Below are positions 15,389 through 23,781 of a DNA stretch of 41,867 nucleotides, piece after piece (position 1 is the first letter of the stretch; every line of letters begins with the position of its first letter). The position numbers were made by a program, and so were the translations under genes. The stretch is from Candidatus Auribacterota bacterium (GTDB taxonomy: Bacteria > Auribacterota > Tritonobacteria > UBA1439), in assembly GCA_026392035.1 (NCBI GenBank), contig JAPLCX010000080.1:1-41867 (forward strand). The letters are read 5' to 3'. Below the pieces are notes generated by a model, which was not told the origin of the DNA, made no database searches, and saw nothing but the letters and a program-made list of their open reading frames with translations.

Positions 15389-17990
15389 GACATTTCTCCT
15401 GCAATATCTTCAATCTGTAGAGCGCCTCGATGGGCGACATTTTGTCAACGTCAATGCTCTTCAACTCCTCGATGACCGGATGAGGCCGCATTTCAAAAAG
15501 GGTCAACTGCTGCGCCCCCGCCTGATCAGGGGGCGCGCCCTCAGGCCTGGGAAGCCGCTCCTCGCGGATGCAGCCTTCCTCAAGGGCGTTGAGGATGTCT
15601 TTCGCCCTCTCGATCACCTTCCGGGGGAGGCCGGCGAGGCGCGCGACGTGGATCCCATAGCTCTTATCCGTTCCGCCGGGGACGATCTTGCGCAGAAAGA
15701 CGATCTCGTCATTCCACTCCCTGACGGCCACGTTGTAATTCTTCACGCCGGGGAGATTCATTTCAAGTTCGGTGAGCTCGTGGTAGTGCGTGGCAAAGAG
15801 CGTGCGGGCGCGGACGGCGGTGTTGTTGTGGAGATACTCCGCCACGGCCCACGCGATGCTGATCCCGTCGAACGTGCTCGTCCCCCGCCCGATCTCATCC
15901 AGCACGATCAGGCTCTTCTCCGTAGCGTTGTTGAGGATGTTCGCGGTCTCGTTCATCTCCACCATGAAGGTGCTCTGCCCGCGCGTGAGCTCGTCCGACG
16001 CGCCCACGCGCGTGAAAATCCTGTCAACGACGCCGATCGTCGCGCGGGTCGCGGGGATGAAGCTTCCCGTCTGCGCCATGAGGACGAGGAGCGCCACCTG
16101 CCGGATGTAGGTTGACTTGCCCGCCATGTTCGGCCCCGTGATGATGAGGAGTTGGTCGGTCTCGGTGTTCAGGAGCGTGTCATTCGGGACAAATCGCTCA
16201 TCCACGAGCATCAGTTCGAGGACGGGATGCCGGCCGTCGATAATCTCGATGACATCCCCCTCGTTCACCTCCGGCCGCACGTAGTTGTTCCTGCGCGCCG
16301 CCACCGCGAGGGAATTGAGCAGATCGAGGAGGGCGACCCCCCGCCCCACGCGCTGAACCCTCTCCGTCTCGGCAACGATCTTTTCCCTGATCCTCTGGAA
16401 TATCGTGTACTCCATCGCGGCGGCCTTCTCCTCCGCGCCGAGCACCTTGGACTCGTACTCCTTGAGCTCGAGGGTGATGAAGCGCTCGCCGTTGACCACG
16501 GTCTGCTTCCTGATGTAGTCAGCGGGCGCCGCGCCGAGGTTCGGTTTCGTCACCTCGATGTAGTACCCGAATACCCTGTTGTACCCCACCTTCAGCGACC
16601 TGATGCCCGTCCGCTCGACCTCCCGCTTCTGGAGTTCGACGATCCATCCCTTGCCGCTGCGCGCGATGCTCCGGATTTCGTCGAGTTCCGTGTCGTACCC
16701 CGACCTGATGACGCCGCCCTCGCGCACCGTCAGGGGTGCATCCGGGTCGATGCCCTTTTCGATCAACGCCGAGATATCGCTCATGTTTTCGATCGTCCCG
16801 CGCAGGCCTCCGATAATCTCAGAGGCCAGGGGCGCAATGCACTCCTTCAGGGACGGCAGGAGATCAACGGACTGTTTCAGCGCGAGGAGATCGCGGGCGT
16901 TCGCGTGCCCGCAGTCGATCCTGGCGATGAGCCGCTCGATGTCTTTAAAATCCTTCAATATTTTCGAGAGCGCATCGGAGGTTGCGGCGTTATCGAAGAG
17001 CTCCTGTACCCCGCCCTGCCTGCGCACGATATCCTCCACGCCGATGAGCGGCTGGAGCAGCCACTGCCTGAGAAGCCTCGCGCCCATCGAGGTCGAGGTG
17101 TGGTCGAGCACTGAGATCAGCGTCCCCTCGCAACCGCCGGACCTCAGGTTTCGCACGAGCTCGAGGTTGCGCTGCGTGTAGATATCGAGGATCATCTGAT
17201 CGGTGTTAATCGAGCGGGTGATCTTCGTCACATGGGCGAGTGAGGAGTGGCCCGTCTCCTTGAGGTAGTGGATGACCGCGCCCGCCGCGCCGATCGCGGG
17301 GCCGAGGTTCGAGCAGCCGAACCCGTCGAGTGATTGGGTATGGAAGAACTCTTTCAGGCGGCCGTACGAGCTCTCGTACTCGAAGAGCCAGTCGTCAAGC
17401 GGGTTGACCATCGCGAAGGAGCTTTCCTTCACGCGGCGCAGGAATTCCTTGTCTTCCGCGAGGCCCAGCGGCAGCAGGAACTCGCTCGGCGCCACGCGAC
17501 CGACCTCGTTGAAGAGATCCGTTTCCCGCGCGATCTCCGCCACCACGAACTCTCCCGTCGAGAGGTCGAGATAGCACAAACCGTAGAGGCCGTTTGCCCG
17601 GTTGATGGCGGCGAGGTAGTTGTTGCTCTTTTCCCTGAGCAGGCTCTCCTCCAGCACTGTCCCCGGCGTCACTACCCTCGTGACCTCGCGCTTCACCAGC
17701 CCCTTGGCGAGCTCGGGGTCCTCCACCTGGTCGCACACCGCCACCCTGTGCCCCGCCCTCACGAGCTTCGCGATATACTCCTGGACGGCATGGTACGGGA
17801 CGCCGCACATCGGCACCTTGTTCCCCTTCCCGCTCTCCCGGGAGGTGAGGGTGATGTTGAGTATCCGGGATGCGGTGAGCGCGTCGTCGAAGAACATCTC
17901 GTAGAAATCGCCCAGTCGGAACATGAGGATGGACGGGGGGGTCTCTTTCTTGATCTTTCTGTACTGCTGCATCATGGGCGTGAGTTTCAT
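15375..17990 (-). CDS. mutS: DNA mismatch repair protein MutS
   Basis: 871 residues. The mismatch-reading motif FYE (29-31, in GDFYEMF), the connector, lever and clamp domains, and the ATPase with Walker A GPNMAGKST (619-627), then LDEIGRGTSTFDG and THYHEL, make this a canonical MutS1. The ATG at 17990 is chosen: upstream in-frame starts (17996, 17999, 18050) would add residues translated from intergenic CACGGAGA repeat DNA (reading LRALRGET), which is not part of the family. It overlaps mutL by 14 bases and follows the GxxExxY gene by 49 bases. Confidence 0.97.
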   Translation of the reverse strand: MKLTPMMQQYRKIKKETPPSILMFRLGDFYEMFFDDALTASRILNITLTSRESGKGNKVPMCGVPYHAVQEYIAKLVRAGHRVAVCDQVEDPELAKGLVKREVTRVVTPGTVLEESLLREKSNNYLAAINRANGLYGLCYLDLSTGEFVVAEIARETDLFNEVGRVAPSEFLLPLGLAEDKEFLRRVKESSFAMVNPLDDWLFEYESSYGRLKEFFHTQSLDGFGCSNLGPAIGAAGAVIHYLKETGHSSLAHVTKITRSINTDQMILDIYTQRNLELVRNLRSGGCEGTLISVLDHTSTSMGARLLRQWLLQPLIGVEDIVRRQGGVQELFDNAATSDALSKILKDFKDIERLIARIDCGHANARDLLALKQSVDLLPSLKECIAPLASEIIGGLRGTIENMSDISALIEKGIDPDAPLTVREGGVIRSGYDTELDEIRSIARSGKGWIVELQKREVERTGIRSLKVGYNRVFGYYIEVTKPNLGAAPADYIRKQTVVNGERFITLELKEYESKVLGAEEKAAAMEYTIFQRIREKIVAETERVQRVGRGVALLDLLNSLAVAARRNNYVRPEVNEGDVIEIIDGRHPVLELMLVDERFVPNDTLLNTETDQLLIITGPNMAGKSTYIRQVALLVLMAQTGSFIPATRATIGVVDRIFTRVGASDELTRGQSTFMVEMNETANILNNATEKSLIVLDEIGRGTSTFDGISIAWAVAEYLHNNTAVRARTLFATHYHELTELEMNLPGVKNYNVAVREWNDEIVFLRKIVPGGTDKSYGIHVARLAGLPRKVIERAKDILNALEEGCIREERLPRPEGAPPDQAGAQQLTLFEMRPHPVIEELKSIDVDKMSPIEALYRLKILQEKCREPH

Positions 17991-18014
17991 AATCATCATC
18001 CAAAGAAATAATGT

Positions 18015-18039
18015 CTCACCACGGAGAGCACGGAGACAA
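18015..18039. repeat. CACGGAGA repeat, downstream flank of the GxxExxY gene
   Basis: Units CACGGAGAG and CACGGAGAC in tandem, ending at the GxxExxY stop codon. It is complementary to the units at 18411-18440, so the two could pair around the gene. Confidence 0.75.
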
Positions 18040-18411
18040 TTAAAGAACAAACCTCTTTAGACCCTCTTTCAGTATCGCAACATTGAAATTGATGAGCAGG
18101 CCAACCTCAATCTTGGCAAGCTTCATATAGGTTAAAAGCTGAGCCTCATGGATACCCATAATTTCTTCAACACTTTTGATTTCCACTATTAGCTTTTTAT
18201 CCACAACCATATCAATCCTATAGCCACAGTCGAGCCGTATGCCTTTATATTCTAACGGGAGGGGGACTTGAACCTCAAAAGGGGTATTGCATAGTTCCAA
18301 TTCACGTGCGAGACACTGCTCATATGCTGACTCCAGAAGACCAGGGCCAAGCGCCCTGTGGACCTCAATAGCGCATCCTATTACTTTTTCAGTCAAATCA
18401 CTATACTTCAC
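18040..18411 (-). CDS. GxxExxY family protein (PD-(D/E)XK-like fold)
   Basis: 123 residues. GPGLLESAY (the GxxExxY signature, about residues 22-30) and the core [17 protein letters not shown] (Asp...Glu-Ile-Lys) followed by QLLTYMKL and GLLINF place it in the GxxExxY family, related to PD-(D/E)XK nucleases. Activity is uncharacterised. The gene is flanked on both sides by complementary CACGGAGA repeats. Its GTG start directly follows the upstream repeat, whose GGAGG acts as the ribosome site. Its base composition is more AT-rich than mutS next door, suggesting transfer. Repeat plus gene may be one mobile unit. Confidence 0.85.
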   Translation of the reverse strand: MKYSDLTEKVIGCAIEVHRALGPGLLESAYEQCLARELELCNTPFEVQVPLPLEYKGIRLDCGYRIDMVVDKKLIVEIKSVEEIMGIHEAQLLTYMKLAKIEVGLLINFNVAILKEGLKRFVL

Positions 18412-18440
18412 TCCGTGTCCTCCGTGCCTCCGTGGTGGAA
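18411..18440. repeat. CACGGAGA repeat, upstream flank of the GxxExxY gene
   Basis: Tandem units reading, on the minus strand, CACGGAGG-CACGGAGGA-CACGGAG and running into the GTG start codon. The internal GGAGG is correctly placed to serve as the ribosome binding site. Confidence 0.75.
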
Positions 18441-18447
18441 TTACACT

Positions 18448-18750
18448 CTATTCTCGTTGTTGTTTTTGCTGTTGTGGCGGTTTTAGGCGGGTGAGCTCCG
18501 CCTCGGCATCCTGCGCCCGTTTCCTCAGCCGCAGCACATGCGGCAGGAGCTCGGCGATGGCGATGAGCACTCCGATCAGGATAGAGACGAAGATGATGAT
18601 GCTGATGGGCGTCCTCCCGATCTGCCAGAACAAGAGGTGCACCCTGGTCTTCTCGTGGAAGTTCTGGATGGCGAACACTATCAGGAAAATAAAAATCACG
18701 AGGGCGGCGATCAGTTTGACAATCTCCTTCTCCGGCATCTTGGGACTCAT
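18448..18750 (-). CDS. LapA-like (DUF1049) small membrane protein
   Basis: 100 residues with two membrane segments (about 12-30 and 44-64) and a charged C-terminal helix ending in a Gln/Pro/Lys tail. The first segment followed by QNFHEKTRVHLLFW, then the second, is the lipopolysaccharide-assembly protein A (LapA/DUF1049) layout; LapA-type proteins help control LPS synthesis with LapB. LapB is not in view. The ATG at 18750 has AGAGGTGG seven bases upstream; a longer reading frame to 18819 is repeat-derived and rejected. It lies between miaB and the GxxExxY gene, with repeat hairpins on both sides. Confidence 0.75.
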   Translation of the reverse strand: MSPKMPEKEIVKLIAALVIFIFLIVFAIQNFHEKTRVHLLFWQIGRTPISIIIFVSILIGVLIAIAELLPHVLRLRKRAQDAEAELTRLKPPQQQKQQRE

Positions 18751-18774
18751 TTCAAGCCACCTCTTTACTGTTTC

Positions 18775-18888
18775 ACCACGGAGCGCACGGAGACTACACG
18801 GAGAGCACAGAGAAAACAAAGGATATACATGATTATTTTAATTATCTCCGTGTCCTCTGTGTCTCCTCCGTGCTCTCCGTGGTAAACC
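18775..18888. repeat. Long hairpin repeat of the CACGGAGA family
   Basis: Left arm about 18775-18815 (CACGGAGCG, CACGGAGACTA, CACGGAGAG, CACAGAGA) and right arm about 18844-18888 carry complementary units, separated by an AT-rich 28-base middle. It fills the gap between the stop of miaB and the LapA-like gene. Confidence 0.8.
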
Positions 18889-20223
18889 TTAAACCGCTTC
18901 TCCGATGAGCGTGAGCGGCGTCGCCTCGCGTATGATAACATAAACGAACTTCCCTATCAAATCCCCGCTCCCCTCGAAGACGACGCGCTTATTCGTCCCC
19001 GTCCTGCCGAAGAGACGCTCCGGATTCCTCGGGCTGTATCCCTCAACAAGGACCTCAAGCGATGCCCCGAGCAGCTTTTTGTTCTTCTCCATGCCGATCT
19101 TCTCCTGGAGTTTCAGGAGTTCCGCGTGGCGCTGTACGACCACAGCCTCCCCGACCTTGGGCTGTAGCTCATACGCTCTCGTTCCCTCACGGTCTGAGTA
19201 CTTGAATATGAATGCGCTGTCAAAGCCAATCTCATCAAGTGCACGAGCCGTCTGATTGAAATCGTCATCGGTCTCCCCCGGGAAGCCGACCAGTATGTCG
19301 GTGCTCAAAGAGATCTCCGGAACGGCTTCTCGTATTTTTTGTGCGAGTCCACGGTATGATTCAAATGTGTACCCCCTATTCATTACTTTGAGGGTTTTGT
19401 CGGATCCGGATTGGAGCGGGAGATGGAGATGCTCGCACACCTGGGGAACTTCTGCCATCGCGCGGATGAGTTCGTCGGAGAAGTCCTTCGGGTGCGACGT
19501 CATAAACCTGATCCGATCGATTCCTTTGATTGCCGCGACCTCCCGCAGCAGGGCAGAAAAAGAGACGCCCCCCGCGCGATAGCTGTTCACATTCTGACCG
19601 AGCAGCATCACTTCACGGCAGCCCTCACGCGCGAGCGATTCCACCTCGGCGAGCACTTCTTTCAACGATCTGCTCACCTCGTGTCCCCGCACGTAGGGGA
19701 CCACGCAGTAGGCGCAGTAGTTCTCGCAGCCGCGCATGACAGGGACAAAGGCCTTGAGCCTGCTCCTTCTCCTCTTGGGGAGACCGGCGAGACATGGCTC
19801 CCTGCTCATGTCAATGTCGATCACCATCCCTCGCCCTTCAGCCGCCCTCGCGACAAGCTCCGGGAGCCGGTTGAACGCGCGCGTACCGCAGATGACCTTC
19901 ACGTGAGGGCACCTCCGCGCAATCTCTTGTGCTTTCGCCTGGGCCATGCACCCGCAGACGCCGATGATGAGCCCGGGCTCCCGCATCGCGCGCTCGCGAA
20001 GTTCGAAGAGCGCCCCCCACACCCTGTCCTCGGCGTGCTGCCGCACCGAGCAGGTGTTCAGGAGAATCACATTGGCTTGCGACTCGTCATCCGTGAGGAC
20101 CCACCCATCTCTCTCGAACAGACCCGCGATCACCTCGGAATCATACTCGTTCATCTGGCAGCCGTAGGTGCGGAGATGCACTTTACGGGGTGCCGGTTCC
20201 AAGGGTCTCTCTTTATCGCTCAT
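18889..20223 (-). CDS. miaB: tRNA-2-methylthio-N6-dimethylallyladenosine synthase MiaB
   Basis: 444 residues. The N-terminal methylthiotransferase domain has its three auxiliary-cluster cysteines (C22, C58, C92). The radical SAM domain has CENYCAYC (C166, C170, C173), and a C-terminal TRAM domain ends the chain. It adds the 2-methylthio group to i6A37 made by MiaA (encoded at 11902-12885). The ATG at 20223 has no ribosome site; TAGAAT lies exactly six bases before it, so the message is probably leaderless. A terminator-like hairpin sits just upstream (20245-20280). The hairpin, -10 box and first ~21 codons recur twice further upstream, in front of unrelated genes. Confidence 0.96.
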   Translation of the reverse strand: MSDKERPLEPAPRKVHLRTYGCQMNEYDSEVIAGLFERDGWVLTDDESQANVILLNTCSVRQHAEDRVWGALFELRERAMREPGLIIGVCGCMAQAKAQEIARRCPHVKVICGTRAFNRLPELVARAAEGRGMVIDIDMSREPCLAGLPKRRRSRLKAFVPVMRGCENYCAYCVVPYVRGHEVSRSLKEVLAEVESLAREGCREVMLLGQNVNSYRAGGVSFSALLREVAAIKGIDRIRFMTSHPKDFSDELIRAMAEVPQVCEHLHLPLQSGSDKTLKVMNRGYTFESYRGLAQKIREAVPEISLSTDILVGFPGETDDDFNQTARALDEIGFDSAFIFKYSDREGTRAYELQPKVGEAVVVQRHAELLKLQEKIGMEKNKKLLGASLEVLVEGYSPRNPERLFGRTGTNKRVVFEGSGDLIGKFVYVIIREATPLTLIGEAV

Positions 20224-20229
20224 GCGGCT

Positions 20230-20235
20230 ATTCTA
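20230..20235 (-). promoter_or_regulatory. -10 box of a leaderless miaB promoter
   Basis: TAGAAT on the minus strand, six bases before ATG 20223, which places transcription start on the start codon. The same spacing is kept in the two duplicate cassettes (TACAAT at 21686-21691 and 23788-23793). No clear -35 is seen because the upstream hairpin and T-run occupy that space. Confidence 0.5.
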
Positions 20236-20244
20236 ATAAAAAAC

Positions 20245-20280
20245 GGGAGCGACTGCCCCAACAATAGGGCGATGGCTCCC
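20245..20280 (-). terminator. Terminator-like hairpin between the DUF4143 ATPase gene and miaB
   Basis: On the minus strand GGGAGC...GCTCCC forms an imperfect hairpin, followed by GTTTTTTATT. It would end the ATPase transcript 32 bases after its stop and insulate miaB. The loop CTATTGTT is nearly complementary to AGAATAG just before the miaB start, a possible regulatory pairing. Confidence 0.75.
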
Positions 20281-20311
20281 AAGGAATGCCCTCTCTATGG
20301 CGCGGCCGGTG

Positions 20312-21568
20312 TTATCGCAACGGCGTAAGTTCCTCCAGAATCCTTGGAAAAGACACCGCACGTATCTTTTTGCCGAGCAGGAAAGTATGCTCCCCCGCAT
20401 GAACAACGTCCAACCGATCCAACTTCAAGTCGGAGAGCGCAATCCGCATCGATGTGGTGATCTGTGGCGCGCTGGTTCGCTTCACTTCAAAGCCCCACCG
20501 ATGCCGTCCCCTGACCACAAGGAGATCAAGTTCAGCCCCTGCGTGCGTTGCCCAGAAAAAACATTCGTCTGTGTCTGCTTCCAATCGACGAATAATCTCC
20601 CCGGCTACAAATCCCTCCCACGATGCCCCCACCTTCGGATTTCCTTCGAGATCCGTCATGTTCCTTAGATTAAGCAATGAGTGCAGCATGCCGCTATCGG
20701 CGATATACACCTTGGGCGATTTTACCTGGCGCTTGGAAATATTTTCATGCCATGGGAGCAGTTGTCGAACAACGAGCGCGGACGTAAGCAGATCGAGATA
20801 ATGCCGGACCGTTGTATCGGCAACCCCGAAGGATCGCGCAAATTCCGAGGCATTCCAGATCTGCCCGTGCCAGTGAGCCAGCATCGTCCAGAAACGACGT
20901 AGCGTAACCGAACGGATGTTAATGCCGAGTTGAGGGATATCCCTCTCAAGGAAGGTCCTGATGAATCCGCGGCGCCACTCATCACTTTCAGAGAGAGAGC
21001 GGGCAAGGAATGAACGCGGGAATCCGCCCCTCAGCCAAAGCCGGGCTGAGTACTCCATCCCCGTCTCGTCAAGCGAGAAACCTCTCATTTCGTGGTATGC
21101 AATTCTGCCCGCGAGTGTCTCAGAACTCTGGCGAAGCAGCTCAGGTGATGCACTCCCAAGGATCAGGAAACGAGCGGGTGTCCCGGGTCGATCGGCTAAT
21201 ACACGCAGAATATTGAAGAGGCCCGGATATCTTTGAATCTCATCAATAACGACAAGACCCCTCAGCGATTTAAGCACCAGCATCGGATCACCGAGTCGCG
21301 CCATATCCTCTGGATTTTCAAGATCATAATATGTCGTCGGTCCCCGCGCCTCCGATGCAAGGGAACGCGCGAGGGTGGTTTTTCCCACCTGGCGCGCCCC
21401 GACAATTCCCACAACGGGATAACGTCGGAGAAACCCGCGTACAATTTTCAATTCCCTATCGCGTCTTATCATGGTGCCAGTATACCTTGAATATTCTGCG
21501 GCAACAACCGAATTTTCAATGAGTGGTTCCAGGAAGTCACTCTGCCCCAGAAGGCGCCCGGCAGACAT
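20312..21568 (-). CDS. AAA-family ATPase with DUF4143 domain
   Basis: 418 residues. An AAA_14 ATPase domain with Walker A GARQVGKTT (57-65) and Walker B LVVIDE (D109, E110) precedes a DUF4143 domain whose end contains ELDLLVVRGRHRWGFEVK, a PD-(D/E)XK-like Asp...Glu-x-Lys pattern. These common, often horizontally moved proteins have no settled function. The ATG at 21568 has AAAGGAG nine bases upstream; M33 (21472) is where homology usually begins but has no ribosome site. The gene follows a truncated miaB reading frame whose TGA overlaps that ribosome site, so it appears to be expressed from a duplicated miaB promoter. Confidence 0.9.
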   Translation of the reverse strand: MSAGRLLGQSDFLEPLIENSVVAAEYSRYTGTMIRRDRELKIVRGFLRRYPVVGIVGARQVGKTTLARSLASEARGPTTYYDLENPEDMARLGDPMLVLKSLRGLVVIDEIQRYPGLFNILRVLADRPGTPARFLILGSASPELLRQSSETLAGRIAYHEMRGFSLDETGMEYSARLWLRGGFPRSFLARSLSESDEWRRGFIRTFLERDIPQLGINIRSVTLRRFWTMLAHWHGQIWNASEFARSFGVADTTVRHYLDLLTSALVVRQLLPWHENISKRQVKSPKVYIADSGMLHSLLNLRNMTDLEGNPKVGASWEGFVAGEIIRRLEADTDECFFWATHAGAELDLLVVRGRHRWGFEVKRTSAPQITTSMRIALSDLKLDRLDVVHAGEHTFLLGKKIRAVSFPRILEELTPLR

Positions 21569-21583
21569 TGATCCAGACTCCTT

Positions 21584-21679
21584 TCAGGCGGGCATCTTTG
21601 CCGCATTCAACGGCCAGCCGTGTGTGCGGAGGTGCACTTTCCGTGGTTCTTTTATCTTCTGTTCCGCCTCGATCTTCAT
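21584..21679 (-). pseudogene. Truncated miaB 5' end (31 codons), copy 2
   Basis: Starts with ATG six bases after TACAAT. Its product contains PRKVHLRTHG, matching MiaB residues PRKVHLRTYG (12-21). Likeness ends exactly where MiaB has Cys22 (here Trp); about ten unrelated codons follow to TGA at 21584. That TGA begins the TGAAAGGAG ribosome site of the ATPase gene, so the frame may now act as a translated leader. Confidence 0.75.
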
Positions 21680-21735
21680 GAGCTTATTGTAATAAAAAAT
21701 GGAAGTGCCCGCCCCCATAATGGAGCGGGCACTTC
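21618..21735 (-). repeat. miaB-leader cassette, copy 2 (terminator + promoter + 5' codons)
   Basis: 118 bases, about 90% identical (12 differences, no gaps) to 23720-23837 and more distantly related to the miaB start itself. Contents on the minus strand: perfect 11-base terminator stem (21725-21735 with 21702-21712), T-run, TACAAT (21686-21691), six bases, ATG 21679, then about 21 miaB-like codons. Confidence 0.85.
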
Positions 21736-21784
21736 AGGGTTGTTGCTTGGGAATTGCATAACTGGCGCGCGTGGATGTGGACTC

Positions 21785-21818
21785 AAAAACAGGGGCCCTT
21801 TAGAGGCCCCCTGTTTTT
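21785..21818 (-). terminator. Terminator of the propeller protein gene
   Basis: Near-perfect hairpin (AAAAACAGGGGCC against GGCCCCCTGTTTTT, one bulge) 20 bases past the stop at 21838, with A/T runs on both sides. The cassette terminator at 21702-21735 lies only 50 bases further. Confidence 0.85.
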
Positions 21819-21837
21819 GCTAGAAAGACAACCCCGC

Positions 21838-23580
21838 TCAGTTGACCACCGCCGCGCCCTTCGAAAGCAAGATCACATACTGGGTGCTCGGCGTGAGATC
21901 AGAAAGCTTCCTCACCGGCGGCTTCTTGCCCGCCTCTATGACAGCGGTGTAAAAGGTGATCGTCTTCCCCTTCATGGACGCGGGGATTTTGACCGCGGGG
22001 CGCACCGTCGTTATGAAATCCTTGGTAAAGCTCTGCACGTTCTTGTAGAGCGGCGTGATTCCCTTCTTGATCTTGCCGTTCAGGTAGATCGTATAGACCC
22101 CGGCAGGAGTGTCGGCGAGCATATAGAAGTCGAATGGCGGGGTAATATCCTCAGTCAGCCCCACGTACAGTGAGAAGGTCTGCCCGGTTGTCAGCGGCCC
22201 CGGAACAACGACCAGCGGCGGTGTGGGCGTTGCGGTTGGCGTCAGCGTGGGAACCGCCGTCTCCGTTGGAGTGTCCGTAGGCGTACTGGTCGGCGTCTCC
22301 GTCGGCGTCTGAGTTGGGGTGTTCGTCGGAGTATGAGTGGGTGTGTCAGTTGGCGTATTGGTCGGCGTGTTTGTCGGAGTATGCGTCGGTGTTCGTGTTG
22401 GCGTTCTTGTCGCCGTCTGTGTTGGAGTTACAGTCGGGGTGGATGTTGGCTCCTCCTGGATAATATAGAGGTAACCATCCCACGAGCCAAAACACACCCT
22501 CTTATCCGAACCTATCGCGGGTGAGGAATCTATCGTGTGTTCGGTTTTATAACTCCAATCAAGGATCGCGTTTGAATTAATACTATAGAGGCAAGTATCA
22601 TACGAGCCAACGTATACCTTCCCATCCGAACCTATGGCGGGCGAGGACTCTATAGCGCTTCCAGTTCTATAACTCCAGTCAAGGGTCGCGTTTGAATTGA
22701 TGCTATATAGATAATCATCCGCGGAGCCGATATAAACCTCTCCATCTGAACCTATCGCGGGTGAGGATATTATGAGGAGCCCGGTTTCATAGCTCCAGCC
22801 GAGGGTCGCGTTTGAATTAATGCTATAGAGAGCATTATCCTTCGAGCCAATATACACCCTCCCATCCAAACCTATCACGGGTGAGGAATCTAAGAAGTGC
22901 CCGATCATATAACTCCAGTCAAGGGTTGCGTTTGAATTGATGCTATAGAGGTGAAGATCCTTCGAGCCAATATACACCCTCCCATCCAAACCTATCGCGG
23001 GTGAGGACATCGCTATGTAGTACCCGGTTTTATAACTCCAATCAAGGCTCGCGTTTGAATTAATACTATAGAGGCAAGTATCATACGAGCCAACGTATAC
23101 CTTCCCATCCGAACCTATTGCGGGTGAGGAAACTATATCGCTCGTGGTTTCATAACTCCAGCCGAAGGCCCCATTAGAATTAATGCTATAGAGGAAATTA
23201 TACGGCATGCCAACATATACTGTTCCATCCGAACCTATCGCGGGCGAGGATGTTATGAAGGGCACGCCACCGCCGGCCTGATAACTCCAGTTTAAAGTCG
23301 CATCTGCATTAATGCTGTAGAGGTAACCATCATAGGAGCCGACAACTACTTTCCCATCAGGGTCTATCGCGGGCGAAGAATAGCCTATAGCGGCCCCGGT
23401 TTCATACGTCCACGCCAGAGCTGGTACTGAGGGGCCGGCATAAGGGCTCTGGCCTGTGTGCTGGAGATTCTGGTGAAACATCGGCCAGGAGCTGGTGGCA
23501 AGCTGGGCATGGAGGACTGAATTTGAGAGAAGGATCAAGAGGAAGGATACAATCACACCGACAAGTATTCTTGGTTTCAT
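21838..23580 (-). CDS. Secreted PQQ-like beta-propeller protein with Thr-Pro linker and C-terminal domain
   Basis: 580 residues. A signal peptide (to about VLHAQ, residue 26) leads to eight repeats of about 40 residues, each built on [15 protein letters not shown]...[14 protein letters not shown], giving a predicted eight-bladed PQQ-type propeller (about 55-380). A ~75-residue linker of TPT units follows, then a ~115-residue C-terminal domain (from [15 protein letters not shown]) that recurs in the secreted protein at 27564. No cofactor ligands can be assigned. The ATG at 23580 has AGGAG five bases upstream. Blades 3 and 7 share 94 bases with one mismatch, a recent internal duplication. It is probably cell-surface or extracellular. 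Confidence 0.85.
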   Translation of the reverse strand: MKPRILVGVIVSFLLILLSNSVLHAQLATSSWPMFHQNLQHTGQSPYAGPSVPALAWTYETGAAIGYSSPAIDPDGKVVVGSYDGYLYSINADATLNWSYQAGGGVPFITSSPAIGSDGTVYVGMPYNFLYSINSNGAFGWSYETTSDIVSSPAIGSDGKVYVGSYDTCLYSINSNASLDWSYKTGYYIAMSSPAIGLDGRVYIGSKDLHLYSINSNATLDWSYMIGHFLDSSPVIGLDGRVYIGSKDNALYSINSNATLGWSYETGLLIISSPAIGSDGEVYIGSADDYLYSINSNATLDWSYRTGSAIESSPAIGSDGKVYVGSYDTCLYSINSNAILDWSYKTEHTIDSSPAIGSDKRVCFGSWDGYLYIIQEEPTSTPTVTPTQTATRTPTRTPTHTPTNTPTNTPTDTPTHTPTNTPTQTPTETPTSTPTDTPTETAVPTLTPTATPTPPLVVVPGPLTTGQTFSLYVGLTEDITPPFDFYMLADTPAGVYTIYLNGKIKKGITPLYKNVQSFTKDFITTVRPAVKIPASMKGKTITFYTAVIEAGKKPPVRKLSDLTPSTQYVILLSKGAAVVN

Positions 23581-23715
23581 AACCACTCCTTATAAAAGAA
23601 ATACCACTGTGGTGAGATTTCGCTACTTGAGCCTATCAAAGATATTGAATATGGTAAAACCCTTTACGAATGAATGACACAACCGACGGTCATTCGTCCT
23701 TACCGCATCCATCGG

Positions 23716-23781
23716 TCATCCGTAGGTGCGGAGGTATATTTTCCGCGGCTCTTTCATCTTCTGTTCCGCCTCGATCTTCAC
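23716..23781 (-). pseudogene. Truncated miaB 5' end (21 codons), copy 3
   Basis: GTG start six bases after TACAAT; the product holds PRKIYLRTYG, matching MiaB residues 12-21, and stops (TGA) exactly at the Cys22 codon. The propeller gene starts 135 bases downstream with its own ribosome site. Confidence 0.75.

Noticed and set aside
17991-18050. Twenty-residue N-terminal extension of MutS
   Set aside because: It translates intergenic CACGGAGA repeat and has no counterpart in MutS; the conserved start is at 17990.
18751-18819. N-terminal extension of the LapA-like protein
   Set aside because: Repeat-derived residues (CSLRALRGET); a good ribosome site precedes ATG 18750.
22196-22455. Short tandem repeats that could be mistaken for a CRISPR array
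   Set aside because: They encode the in-frame Thr-Pro linker of the propeller protein, have no spacers, and no cas genes are present.
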